64,000 nucleotides of DNA from Camarhynchus parvulus (lineage: Eukaryota > Chordata > Aves > Passeriformes > Thraupidae), in contig NC_044590.1 of NCBI RefSeq assembly GCF_901933205.1, positions 11,807,501-11,871,500 of the forward strand, read 5' to 3'. Shown piece after piece: positions 55,001-64,000 of this stretch. The translations under genes were made by a program, and so were the position numbers. Position 1 is the stretch's first letter. Every line of letters starts with the position of its first letter. Below the pieces are notes generated by a model. The model had not been told where the DNA came from. It did not search any database and worked only from the letters and a program-made list of their open reading frames with translations.

Positions 55001-57666
55001 CATCCTCAGGAGAGGTCCTGAGCACGGCCAGCCTGCTTCCACTTCAAGCCCAGCCTTCCTGGAGAGCAGGTGAGCAGAGAGGAGCCCTCCCACCACTGCA
55101 AGGACACAGCAGAATCCATTACACCATGTGGGGAGGAATGGGTTAAGAGAAGAGTGATTTGTTTCTTGCTGCTTGTTTGCAGGGCAGCAGAAACCTGTGG
55201 AGTTACAGGATAAGGGATGATGGTTTTAAACTGCCAGAGGGCAGGGTTAGATGGGATATTGGGAAGGAATTCTCCCTGGGAGGGTGGGCAGGCCCTGGCA
55301 CAGGGTGGCCAGAACAGCTGGGGCTGCCCCTGGACCCCTGGCATTGCCCAAGGCCAGGCTGGACAGGGCTTGGAGCAGCCTGGGATAGTGGAAGGTGTCC
55401 CTGCCATGGCAGGGGGTAGAATGGATGATCTTTAAAGTCCTTTCCACCCCAAACCACTCTCAGATTCTATGATATATTTCTGTTTTCTAGGAAGAGGCCA
55501 AAATTTCAATGTGACAGCAGCTGTGAGTCATTAGCTATATTTAGTAATTACTTATATAGCTAATACAGCTAAATTAGCTAATACTAGTTATTTCACAGGT
55601 TTGCCTATGGTCACGTAACAACCACAGAGAAATTACACTGCTGCAAAAATTGGCACAGCAATATTTGGCAGGACAAACAACAGAAGCATAACTAACAGTT
55701 TTGCATAACTAACAGGTATAATAAACACTGGTTTTTTGAATAAGTATAATAAAACACTGTTTCTTAAAAACCACGGTGTTATTTAGCTAGATGGCACTGA
55801 AGCAGTCAGGCATTCAAGGTGCAAGACTCCGAAAGCCTTTGTGATTTTGAAGAAAAAAAAAGAATAATCCCAGAAACTGATAATCTCTATTCCAAAACAG
55901 CACACAAAAGACAGGAGGATAAAATCTGTATGCTTGCAGTGAAAAATATATTTATTCCAAAGCTGAAAACCTCTCACCAGAATACTGAAAGTGCCACATC
56001 TATTTCTGCTTGTCTTGAGACAGGAAGCAAAAAGGGATGTGCAAAGACTGAAAGGAAGTGACGTTTGTTTGTGGCTTTTCTCTCTGTTTATGGTTCCTCT
56101 TACTCTGTGTCCCAAATTCCCTCTGACCACCTCCTCTGAGATTTGTACAAGAAGGAAACCCAACACAGACTCCCAGAAAACCCCAGCTCACCTCGAATGT
56201 TTGTTTCAAAGACAGATGCGTTGACATCAATATCGAAGTCCACCCCCTCCTGCAGCACGTTGACAACTCGCTGGAACTCGGAAACATTTCCCAAGATCTG
56301 CAGGGAAATAGAGACTCAGGCTTAGAGTTCGTGGAAAAACAAAGAGCAGCTCAATATTTGGGGCTGATTTTAGTTGGGTTTACTATTTGGTGACATCATT
56401 AACTACAGACATTACTGTGCAAAATACATATTTTATGATTGGCTTTTCGCAGAATATTAAAATGAATATTATATGTGTTGTGTTAGAAAGCAATGCTGTA
56501 TTAATTCTCTTAAGTAGTGTGTTAAATATAGGTTTGGGTTATAACATAAGGTTAAAATAGAAACGATGCTATGTAGGCTACTTTTTTTAAAGAAAGGATT
56601 TGCAGTGAAATAGCAGCCACAGGACACCTGAATCTTTCATAGAAAAAGAATTTATTGCCCTCTTATCAGAAGACACAACTTTTTCCCGCCTCGAAGGCAC
56701 TGTTAGGATTCGGAGGAAGAAGCTGACACTGACCAGACAGAATCCTGTATTTGAATGGAATTTATGCATCATGTGTGAGGTGTATGAATATGCAACAGGC
56801 TGTTGCTTTTAAGGCTTAATCCTCTGTTAACGTGGGCCCTTTTTTGGGCTCATGCTGCCCAGCAAAAGGTACCCGGACTGTCCGTAACTCTTTGTCTCTA
56901 TTGTCTCACATTGTCCTAACTCAAATTGTCCAAATTATTATTACTCTAACTGTATTACTATTTTTATAACCATTTTATTACTATTAAACTTTTAAAATTT
57001 TAAAAACAAGTGATTGACGTTTTTCACATTACTAAAAACCTGACAGTTCCATCTTTCAAAAATCTTTTTTCACACACTTTAGAATTTTACACCAGAGGCT
57101 GTCAGGAAAGGGGTGCTCTGCCACCCATCCCAAGGGGTGATGCAAAGGGAAATGGAAAGCTCTCAGGTCAATGAATAACTGACTTTTGGCACCACCACAT
57201 AAAATCCAAGTGTACAGGTGGCGCACAGAGGCCTTGAGCAGGCTGCGGGCACTCAGGGCTGGCTCCTACTCACCAACAGCGTGTCCAGAGCGTCGATCAG
57301 AGTCAGGGAGAAGCTGCGGAGGAGAGAAGCGAGGTGAGACCCGGCGGAGGGGGGCGGCCCATCCCCACCCCGCCCGGGACTAGCCCTTACCTGCCCCAGG
57401 TGTCCTGCCCGTCGCACGTCAGCGGCCGCAGCTCGTCGTAAGGGAAGGCGCTCTCCAGGTAGTGCTCGTAGGCGTGGTAGAACATGGCCCGCACCCGCTC
57501 CCTGCGGCACAAGCAGGAGCGCTCAGCCCGGGCCCGCCTGGGCCCCGCACCGCCCGCTCCGTACTCACCGGTAGGAAGCCACGTCCAGCCCGCGGGCGGC
57601 CGTGCCGCTGCCCGCCGGGAGCCGCAGCGCCAGGAGGCACAGCAGCGGGCCGAGGAAACGCCGCAT
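48541..57666 (-). CDS. EDEM2: ER degradation-enhancing alpha-mannosidase-like protein 2, complete, 11 coding exons
   Basis: Eleven minus-strand exons give 572 residues (human, as recalled, 578). Exons in mRNA order: 57569-57666, 57391-57501, 57274-57313, 56192-56297, 54970-55095, 53620-53831, 52307-52448, 51929-52053, 51100-51244, 49952-50073, 48541-49032. It has a signal peptide (about residues 1-22), then a GH47 mannosidase domain to about residue 480 with the late NTEAHP motif (471-476), in family knowledge the calcium-binding end of the active site. The C-terminal tail is Lys/Ser-rich. Sequons include N87, N110, N225 and N286. The enzyme removes the first mannose from Man9 glycans, committing misfolded ER glycoproteins to degradation. 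Cys62 and Cys552 match the human cysteines 65 and 558 linked to the TXNDC11 disulfide complex. Confidence 0.97.
49165..49395 (-). mobile_element. CR1 LINE 3' fragment
   Basis: Antisense CR1 starting CTAGAATGGCTTGGGTTGG, with the CTGCCATGGGCAGGGACACC motif. It lies in the intron between EDEM2 exons 10 and 11. Confidence 0.87.
49952..50073 (-). CDS. EDEM2: EDEM2 exon 10
   Basis: 122 bp, to residue 409, [17 protein letters not shown] through KVDCGFAT. With the end of exon 9 it forms the conserved RPELIES motif. Confidence 0.95.
51100..51244 (-). CDS. EDEM2: EDEM2 exon 9
   Basis: 145 bp. It encodes [16 protein letters not shown] through REGYPLRP and one base of Glu. Confidence 0.95.
51929..52053 (-). 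CDS. EDEM2: EDEM2 exon 8
   Basis: 125 bp, to residue 320, [16 protein letters not shown] through AYWPGLQ. Confidence 0.95.
52307..52448 (-). CDS. EDEM2: EDEM2 exon 7
   Basis: 142 bp. It encodes [16 protein letters not shown] through KELMSMFL, including the [11 protein letters not shown] active-site motif. Confidence 0.95.
53620..53831 (-). CDS. EDEM2: EDEM2 exon 6
   Basis: 212 bp, to residue 231, [15 protein letters not shown] through RSDIGL. It contains the IVEFATLS segment with a conserved acidic residue (E198) of GH47 enzymes. Confidence 0.95.
54010..54474 (+). mobile_element. Solo LTR, family A, in an EDEM2 intron
   Basis: It begins TGTCACCATGAT and ends ATACCACA. The direct flanks share GTACACAC (54002-54009 and 54475-54482). 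This is longer than the 6-bp duplication of a sister copy, possibly by slippage in the CA run. It is enlarged by an AT-rich repeat at 54285-54405. Confidence 0.8.
54285..54405. repeat. AT-rich irregular tandem repeat
   Basis: ATAAAATATAAT and ATGTAAAATGTAAT-type units lie in the AT-rich part of the family A LTR, the same place where the copy at 2303-2861 has expanded. Confidence 0.85.
54970..55095 (-). CDS. EDEM2: EDEM2 exon 5
   Basis: 126 bp. It encodes [17 protein letters not shown] through AARKLLP, flanked by split Val and Ala codons. Confidence 0.95.
55195..55470 (+). mobile_element. CR1 LINE 3' end
   Basis: Sense CR1 with GGTGTCCCTGCCATGGCAGG, ending ATTCTATGAT, the characteristic CR1 3' terminus. 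It lies between EDEM2 exons 4 and 5. Confidence 0.9.
56192..56297 (-). CDS. EDEM2: EDEM2 exon 4 (source of the orphan copy)
   Basis: 106 bp, residues 84-118, [13 protein letters not shown] through VFETNIR. The same sequence is repeated 11,081 bp to the left, outside the gene. Confidence 0.96.
56416..57028 (+). mobile_element. Solo LTR, family B, copy 2 (in EDEM2 intron 3)
   Basis: It starts TGTGCAAAATAC and ends GACGTTTTTCACA. ATTAC precedes it (56411-56415) and TTAC follows, a 5-bp duplication that appears to have lost one A. It is antisense to EDEM2. Confidence 0.82.
57274..57313 (-). CDS. EDEM2: EDEM2 exon 3 (40 bp)
   Basis: It encodes the rest of a Ser codon and [13 protein letters not shown], a core GH47 motif. 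Confidence 0.95.
57391..57501 (-). CDS. EDEM2: EDEM2 exon 2
   Basis: 111 bp. It encodes [17 protein letters not shown] through [10 protein letters not shown]. The conserved Cys62 is in the LTCDG motif. Confidence 0.95.
57569..57666 (-). CDS. EDEM2: EDEM2 exon 1 (start codon, signal peptide)
   Basis: 98 bp. It begins [16 protein letters not shown], with a positively charged N-end and a Leu-rich core, then GLDVASY and two bases of Arg. The ATG is at 57666-57664. Confidence 0.93.
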
Positions 57667-58060
57667 GGCCGCGCCGGGAGCCCGCATGACCGCGTCCCGC
57701 ACCGAGCCCCTCACCGGGGCCGCGTCCCGCACCCGGACCCGCCTCCCGCGCCCTCACGGCCGCCTCAGCCCTGGCCCCGCCCCTCCTCCTACTCCAGCCA
57801 ATGGAAGAGGTCTCCGCTTCTTTCGGCCCCGCCCCGCCGCCCCCTCCAGCCAATGGGAGCGGCGAGCGCTCGACGCACGCGCTGGCGGAAGCGCTCCGCG
57901 GCGGGGCCGCGTCCGGGGCGGTGCGGGACGGGACGGGGCTGGCGGAGGGAGCGGGGATGCGCTGGTTGATTTTGGGGTGTCGCTGCCGCCTCGGCCGGGA
58001 TGTGGGGCCCTCGCTGCGGGAATTATCGCCGCGACTGCTCGTAGAGAAGCGGTACATCTC

Positions 58061-58350
58061 CGGAGGCTAGAACTCGCCGTTGTGATAGCAGGAAGGAGCT
58101 GAGCGGGCAGGGCAGGTGCTGCTATCAAACCCCAAAGTAAAGATGACGAGCGCTGTGAGGCTCCCAATAGAAATGAGGTGGTGGCACCGGGAAGGAGCCG
58201 GTCCCGTGCGGGACGAGGCCGTGGTGCCTGGCATCGCTGCTGTGCGGTCGTGCCGGGAGCTGGGCTGGAAATGGCCGGGATGGGTCTGAGGATGTGGGTG
58301 AAGCAATTGGTGTCTCGGGGCCTCTCGCTGCTCCGAGTGACCCCGAGAAA
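58061..58350. other. CpG-rich shoulder upstream of EDEM2, no gene assigned
   Basis: Still CpG-rich, with short open frames. None has a recognisable product, so a divergent transcript from the EDEM2 promoter is possible but unsupported. Confidence 0.4.
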
Positions 58351-58933
58351 TGTTAGAAAGTCTCTTTTCCCAGCCTGCCGCTCGAAGAAGGAGTCAAAAC
58401 TCTGCAGTTCTCAGTCTCAAGGTTGTTTATTGTTCTTTATCTATGAAATATTTTCTCCTGTCCAGCTGAGATCCGTTCAGCAAGACAGTCCAGGCACTCT
58501 GCCTCCCCCGGGGCGGTGTTATGTCTTTGTACTAAAAACTACGTGTAAAGTGTTTACAGTTACTTCCCAACACCTATCACCTGTGTTAGACAGTGAGCTT
58601 CTACTCTAAACCAATCTAAAAGTACCACCATCACAGCAGAAGATGGAGGCCAAGAAGAAGAAGGAGAAAGGCTGGACATGCCCAGATCTCTCAGTCTTTC
58701 CCCTTGAACCCCCATTCTAAAAACCCCAAAATCTACTTTTTCACCCCGTGATAAATTCACTGTCATTCTACTTAAACTGTTGTGGCTTGCAGATCTTCAT
58801 CTAAGGTTGGTAATTTGCTCCATGGGTCATAATCAAAACCACAGGGTTCTTGGGCTCTGTGCCAGGGTCTCTGAGCCCCCTGGCAGGGTCCTGGCTGCTC
58901 AGGACAGCCAGAGGGATGTCCTGGGTTCCGACA
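58351..58933 (+). mobile_element. LTR-like element, family C, copy 2
   Basis: A 583-bp element with TGTTAGAAAG...TTCCGACA ends. It is homologous along its length to 27722-28306. No target duplication was assigned. Confidence 0.65.
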
Positions 58934-59034
58934 AGCTGGGGCACTGCTGGCCTGTAGGTGTCTGACAAACCTTCCTCACGCTGTTTCTGCCTGAGATTCA
59001 AGCCCAGCTCTGGGTGAGGTTTGAGTGATGCAGC

Positions 59035-59470
59035 AGGACCTGCTTTGGAAACATGATACCTCTGGTTTTAAGTTTTTCTGTTCTGTTTGGTGTGCAGCTT
59101 TTAGCTTTATATTAATGTTACTGGATCTGTTCACAAACAATCCTATCCTAGCTGGAGACTCAAGGACAATCTCTTCCAACTTCAGGCCCAAAGCATCAAC
59201 AATGTGAGAACAGGAGGGCGGGCAAGCAAGCAGGGAGGATGAAACTTCATCATTTGAAGCTGTTAATTGGGCAGTTCACTCCTATATGCAAATGAACTAA
59301 AACTTACAAAAATGTGAGATCTCCTGGCCAAGCTCTCTTTTGCTTCCATCTTGGAGCCATCCAGGTACTGCCAGGCTGTGACCTTTGAAGGCACCTCAAT
59401 AAATCTCCACTTTATTGCTCTGAATTCCATCCAGCCTCTGCTCCAGCTCCTCACATCAAACCAGTGCCTG
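59035..59470 (+). repeat. LTR-like element, family D, plus-strand arm of an inverted pair
   Basis: It contains an AATAAATCTCC poly(A)-type segment near 59398 and an ATCTTGGAGCCATCCAGGTA motif. It is the reverse complement of 60210-60665, with moderate divergence. Confidence 0.7.
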
Positions 59471-59669
59471 AATCCCTGCACGGAGTCCTGCAGTGGTGCC
59501 ACCCTCCTGCACTGGAACTGGGCTTCCAATGTGCTCTGTTCCCCTGTCTCAGGCAGATCTCAGGTGGGTCCAAGACACAGGGGCTGAAGCAGCCTGGCTC
59601 CCTGGGAGGGCACTGAGTCCCCTGGGGCTGTCCCTAACCTCCCAAAGGAGCCATGGGTACCAGATGTCT

Positions 59670-59815
59670 CATCCCTGGCAGTGCCCAAGGCCAGGTTGGA
59701 CAGGGCTTGGAGCAGCCTGGGATGGTGGAAAGTGTCCCTGCCATGGCAGGGGGTGGGATGGGATGGGCTTTAATGTCCCTTCCACCCCACCCTGTTCTGG
59801 GATGCTGTCCTGAGC
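59670..59815 (+). mobile_element. CR1 LINE 3' fragment
   Basis: Sense CR1 with GGACAGGGCTTGGAGCAGCC and CTGCCATGGCAGGGGG, between the two family D arms. Confidence 0.85.
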
Positions 59816-60145
59816 TGTGGCTCACACCAGGAATGGTCCCTGATTTTGGCACCCTGAAGTTTAACCAGCACAGAGAATTTCAACATCACAGTGATTGGCT
59901 GAGCTCTCCCTCCAGCTGCATCTCTAGTCTTGCACTGATCCACACCAAATCCCTGCTGTTCTTCCCACCTATGCCCATAAATGAGGAGGGGGTGACCCAG
60001 GCAGGCAGAGCAGAAACAAGAGAAGTGATGAATTAACCCTTTAGATGGCAGAGGTGCAACATTTCGACAATCAAAACTAAATCACTTTGCTTGCAGGAGA
60101 GGAAGGGGCACAAATAACCCAACACTGTCATCTCACAGCAACTAC

Positions 60146-60220
60146 AGACTCATGGAATGATTTGCATTGGGAAAGACCCCAGGGATCACTCGGTTCCAAC
60201 CATCCCACTGTGGACACGCA
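60146..60220 (-). mobile_element. CR1 LINE short 3' fragment
   Basis: Antisense and diverged. It begins ACTCATGGAATGATTTGC and abuts the second family D arm. Confidence 0.5.
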
Positions 60221-60800
60221 GGTTTAGCATCAAAAGTGATGCCTCAAGGAGCTGGAGCAGAGGCTGGATGGAGTTCAGAGCAATAAAGTGGAGATTTATT
60301 GAGGTGCCTTCAAAGGTCACAGCCTGGCAGTACCTGGATGGCTCCAAGATGGAAGCAAAAGAGAGTTTGGCCATGAGATCTCACATTTTTATAAGTTTTA
60401 GTCCATTTGCATACAGAAGTGAACTGCCCAGTTAATAGCTTCAAATGATGAAGTTTCATCCTCCTTGCTTGCTTGCCCACCCTCCTCATGTGGGCCTTCT
60501 CATGTGGGCCAACCCTCCTCATGCTTTGGGCCTGAAGTTTGAAGAGATTGTCCTTGAGTCTCCAGCTAGGATAGGATTGTTTGTGAAAAGATCCCAGTAA
60601 CATTAATATAAACCTAAAAGCTGCATACCAAAACACAACACAAAAACTTAAAACCAAAGGTATCAGTTTATCCCCATCCCATTCCTGTAGGATTGTTTTG
60701 TCTTCACCACCCTGTGAAAAGATCCCAGTAACACTAATATAAAGGTAAAAGCTGCACACCAAAACAGAAGAGAAAAACTTAAAAGCCAAGGTATCAAGAG
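60210..60800 (-). repeat. LTR-like element, family D, minus-strand arm with internal tandem duplication
   Basis: The reverse complement of 59035-59470 runs to about 60665. Its start region (CAGCTTTTA...TTACTGGGATC on the minus strand) is repeated at 60712-60800, an imperfect ~120-bp tandem duplication. Confidence 0.7.
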
Positions 60801-60842
60801 GGGCTGGCTGTTGATATTCTTTAAGAAAATAACCCAGTTTAC

Positions 60843-60951
60843 CTCTCTGCTCCCAGCCTGGGGCCATCCCACTAGGTGTCAGTGCACACCCAGATACCAG
60901 CATGATAGCCCAGACAAAAAGCCACCGAGTAATTTTCAACACACTGTTCAT
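60843..60951 (-). other. Candidate signal-peptide exon, unassigned
   Basis: The minus-strand ATG at 60951 opens 36 codons with a signal-peptide profile: a charged start (KITR), hydrophobic WLFVWAIMLVSG, then Cys-Ala-Leu-Thr. It meets a consensus donor (GAGAG|GTAAAC). I found no matching downstream exon before the EDEM2 promoter and do not recognise the peptide. It may be chance, part of a decayed retroviral insertion, or a first exon of an unplaced gene. Confidence 0.2.
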
Positions 60952-60999
60952 TTGCTGCTGCTGTAATTTGGGTTTCTGGGGCCATTAATCATAAAAGTG

Positions 61000-63368
61000 T
61001 CTTCTTGCTGATGCCACGACTCAAGGCTGTGGGATTATCTTGCTGTATTCCTGGGAGAATCAAACTATTGGAGCTGATTTCACTAAAAGCTGTCACAATA
61101 CATTACTGGAATGCTTTTTATTCAAGTTCATTTTCCAGACTCAGATTTAACAGTGTTCTAGAGCACTGTTGTTTGCTGTATACTGGATCAGTAATTTCCC
61201 TATCAAAGTCAGTTACTCAGTGCTCAAAGTTGACTGCAATCTTTTTGAAACAGATGTGAGAAAAGCAGGACTGGGCAGAGCCAGAACCATGCAGTGTGAC
61301 CCTCCTGGCATCAGGGAGAGCCAGGGAGGTGGGAATGCTCTCCATGGAGGAGGTGGGCTCAGGAGGCGATATCCCAGGTGCTAATTGCACTAATTAAACA
61401 CCAAAAGAGGGGGTGAACAGAGGGTGGTGTAAGTGGGACTGAATCCAGGGATTGATGGGTAAGAAACCAACGGCTGGCAGAGCCAGCTGGATCAAAACTG
61501 GTTGGGAAAAACTTCAGAAAGCTGGGTTTGGAGGGTCATCACCCTCCTTACCCTTTCTTTAGGCAGCCAAGCACCCTGTGGGTGGATTTGGGGGGCAGAT
61601 GGGGCTGTCTCCTCCCAGGCACCTCCTGAGAGCCACAGGCTGATTACAGAACCCTCCTGTTTGTGGCCACCACAAACCCCACAGCAGAGGGGCTGAGGAA
61701 AGTCTCTGGGAAGCCAGGGGGGCTGGAGGGGACAGCACTGTGCTCAGCATGTCACACAGCCCCTGGGTGTTGGAGAAACAGCAGCTCCCATGGCATGGAA
61801 ATCTCCTGTGTGCTCATTCATAACTAGAGCTGGTGGGCTGGAGATTATTTGGAGGCAGGGATGGCTTTGTGGCATATTCTGGGAGATATTAATGTGGTTT
61901 GCACATAATATCATACAAGTTACATAGGCTGGGCTGCAGTAGATCAAAGAAGATGCAGGGAATGCTGCTTCCAAATGGGCAGAGCATGTTGCTAAAATCT
62001 TTAGGCCGCATCAGAGTTAAATGGTGCTTCAGGTGCCCCATTCCAGGCTTTCTGTCTTTGTGGAAAGGCTACTGGCAAAATCATCTGAACTTTGGTTTGG
62101 ATGTGGGAGAGGCTGCAATTACAGGGGTGTTTAACACTGGTTTATGGCCTCCTTAGGCTGAGGACATGTTTACTACTTGCTATTACCATAAGTGGTGCTG
62201 TTGCCCTGCTTGCAATTTTGATGCCCATTAAGATGGAAACTGTATGTAAATCAGGATCCCTCATTATTATTTATATATCATGGTGGGATGTAGGAGTTTG
62301 TCTGCCATGAGAAGAACTGTAAACAGGAGGTTTATGAACACTAAACACTGTTGCTAAGGTGGTTCTCTTGAAATAATTTTCCTTTGCAGCCGAACATCAA
62401 TTCTTAATTTTAGTAGCACACGTAGCAGGATGGAAATGATGATTGATTTTTCTCCAAGTGCTGTGGGCTGCTTAAGTTGAGATTTCACTATAAAAGACTA
62501 GACATTTCCAATTGCTTTTTATAAGTTCAGAATTGATTTCATTTGTTTAGCACCTGACTAACATAATAAAGGAGAAAAATATAGTTGGACAGAAAACACA
62601 GCAAAGTGATGAGCTGCCTGGTTTCTGGCCTTCCTTTAGGTGATGTGATTTTAAGCCATGCTCCTGCTCTGGGTCTCTCCCAAACTGGGTCATACAGAAG
62701 TTTTTGCACTGTGTTCACACAGAACTGTGGCTCTGTGTAGATTTTGAGTGCTTTGTGCCAGTCTGGCTTGTTGTTGGGGTCTTGACAAGTGAGAAAACAA
62801 AAACAAAACTGAGTTAGCATCAGTGTGTCTTGGTTTTTAATATAGAGACTTGTGGCACCCACATTACCTGACATCAATAAAGTCCAAAACTGCCCCATTT
62901 GTATGAATGAGGCTTCATTTTCTTTATCCAAGATAGGATTTTCCCATGGGGAATGTCACGTTGATATTTTTTTAACCCAGCAGATTTGGAGGTGTTCAGG
63001 TGAGTGGTGGCTCAGGTTCAGGCAGAGAGGCAACAGGCAGAATTTCTGTGACATAAATCCATCCTGTCCCCACAGGCAAGGGACAAGTCCTCAGGGGAGA
63101 GGTAAGGGTCTGTCTGCCCTCAGCTCCTTGCACCAAGGTGGTCAGGAGGGTCTGCACAGGCTCCTACTGCATAATTTGCTTTTCTTGGTGGGCTTGCAAA
63201 GAAAAGAAAATGGACAAAAATGATTAATTAGCCTTACACATAGTGGGAAAGGGGTGGGAAGTTTGGTTAGTGGCTCCAGCTCAGCCAGAATTTGGACTTT
63301 GAAGTTCAAAATGGTTGTTGTGTCAGGGAGAATCCCTCACCTTTCACATGAGCGTGGTGAGTGTGGTA
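61000..63368. other. Right-hand intergenic DNA, no gene recognised
   Basis: About 2.4 kb with short open frames only. None has conserved-looking coding or paired splice sites that I can support. PROCR or MMP24, expected next on the plus strand from mammalian synteny, are not seen. Confidence 0.6.
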
Positions 63369-63546
63369 AGAAGGGCTGAGTTTTGATAGAAAGGCTGAGT
63401 TTAATAAGGGCTGAGTATATTAGAAAGGCTGAGTTTGATAAGAAGGGCTGAGTTTGATAAGAAGGGTTGAGTTTGGATAAAAAGGCGAGTTTAATACGGG
63501 CTGAGTATATTAGAAAGGCTGAATTTGATAAGAAGGGCTGAGTTTA
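63369..63546 (+). repeat. Minisatellite, ~18-20 bp units
   Basis: About nine units of the type AAGGGCTGAGTTTGATAAG. A higher-order period of about 90 bp shows as GGGCTGAGTATATTAGAAAG recurring at about 63407 and 63497. Confidence 0.9.
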
Positions 63547-63769
63547 CAGCTGGAGAGAAGCAATGAGAAGAAATTCCCATGGCTCTCTGGAAACACTGGT
63601 GGCAGAGACGTTTTATTCCCTGCTTTTTATGGTCATGTAAAACAAATTCACTGCAACTTGTCAGTGAGCAGGGATCTCCTGCTGCTAGGTAAAGGGCAGG
63701 GCAGGGGTGGGTTTGTTTCTCTGCTGCAAACAAGGGCTGTGTGCAGGACTGGATGACTCCACACTGAAT

Positions 63770-64000
63770 TGTGTTTGCTGGGAATGTCCCAAGAAAGGCA
63801 GGAATGATGAATCTGACTCCATGTTCTCAGAAGGCTCATTTATTACTTTATGATACTATATTATATTAAAGAATACTAAACTATACTAAAGAACACAGAA
63901 AGGATACTTACTGAATGCTGAAAAGATAATAATGAAAACTGGTGACTCTCTCCAGAGCCCTGACACAGCTTGGCCCTGATTGGCCAAAGAGTGAAAACAA
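63770..64000 (-). mobile_element. LTR, family A, truncated by the window end
   Basis: The terminal side starts TGTGTTTGCTGGG on the plus strand, followed by the family signature GAATCTGACTCCATGTTCTC and the AT-rich tract. The rest runs off the window. Confidence 0.72.

Larger units (their letters stand above)
57330..58060 (-). promoter_or_regulatory. EDEM2 CpG-island promoter with two CCAAT boxes
   Basis: A CpG-dense block covers exons 1-2 and about 400 bp upstream. CCAGCCAATGG occurs twice, with CCAAT cores at 57798-57802 and 57850-57854, 52 bp apart. Each is near CCCCGCCC GC boxes (57774, 57827). No TATA box was seen. EDEM2 is induced by the unfolded protein response, but the bases 9 nt after either CCAAT match the ER-stress element CCACG only weakly. 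Confidence 0.7.

Noticed and set aside
57419..58102. Open frames of 137-212 codons around the EDEM2 promoter
   Set aside because: CpG-island artefacts overlapping EDEM2 exons 1-2. Splice sites and homology define the short exons instead.
62092..62310. Plus-strand frame with a hydrophobic stretch (TCLLLAITISGAVALLAI)
   Set aside because: A lone short frame without supporting splice sites, start context or homology. It is consistent with chance.

Overview
This window is vertebrate, and specifically avian, nuclear DNA. Genes are split by GT-AG introns into short exons. Interspersed repeats include CR1 LINE 3' ends, a tRNA-Ile-like SINE that resembles the songbird SINE TguSINE1, and many solitary retroviral LTRs. 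I infer a songbird-like (passerine) genome. The gene order MYH7B (+), TRPC4AP (-), EDEM2 (-) is that of mammalian 20q11.22 and, by conserved synteny, of avian chromosome 20.

Layout. Positions 1-7165 hold the last 14 coding exons of MYH7B (the C-terminal ~690 residues of the myosin rod), with its stop codon and poly(A) signal. At 7.5-44.8 kb lies the whole of TRPC4AP: 19 coding exons, 774 residues, a long 3' UTR, an ~11 kb first intron and a CpG-island promoter. It converges tail-to-tail on MYH7B. At 44.8-47.2 kb an intergenic strip holds nested LTR material, a stray copy of an EDEM2 exon and a SINE. At 47.2-58 kb lies the whole of EDEM2: 11 coding exons, 572 residues, and a CpG-island promoter with two CCAAT boxes. 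From 58 to 64 kb is repeat-rich DNA with no gene I can identify. The mammalian next neighbours PROCR and MMP24 are not visible in it.

The three genes share synteny but no pathway. MYH7B is a sarcomeric/slow-type myosin heavy chain. TRPC4AP (TRUSS) is a scaffold and a substrate receptor of a CUL4-DDB1 ubiquitin ligase. EDEM2 is the ER mannosidase that starts mannose trimming for ER-associated degradation. All three reading frames are intact in the exons read here, and every exon length agrees with its codon count.

The most unusual structure is at 45053-45947. A 258-bp piece of EDEM2 (exon 4 with both splice sites and flanking intron) sits between the first ~20 bp of an LTR and a complete LTR, and the assembly is bracketed by a perfect 5-bp direct repeat. 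The piece differs from its EDEM2 source at about 3 positions by eye, while the adjoining LTRs differ by roughly 8%. This points to a recent LTR-guided templated copy of a host exon placed just upstream of the TRPC4AP promoter. All comparisons with other species rest on recalled family knowledge; no alignment or database search was run.
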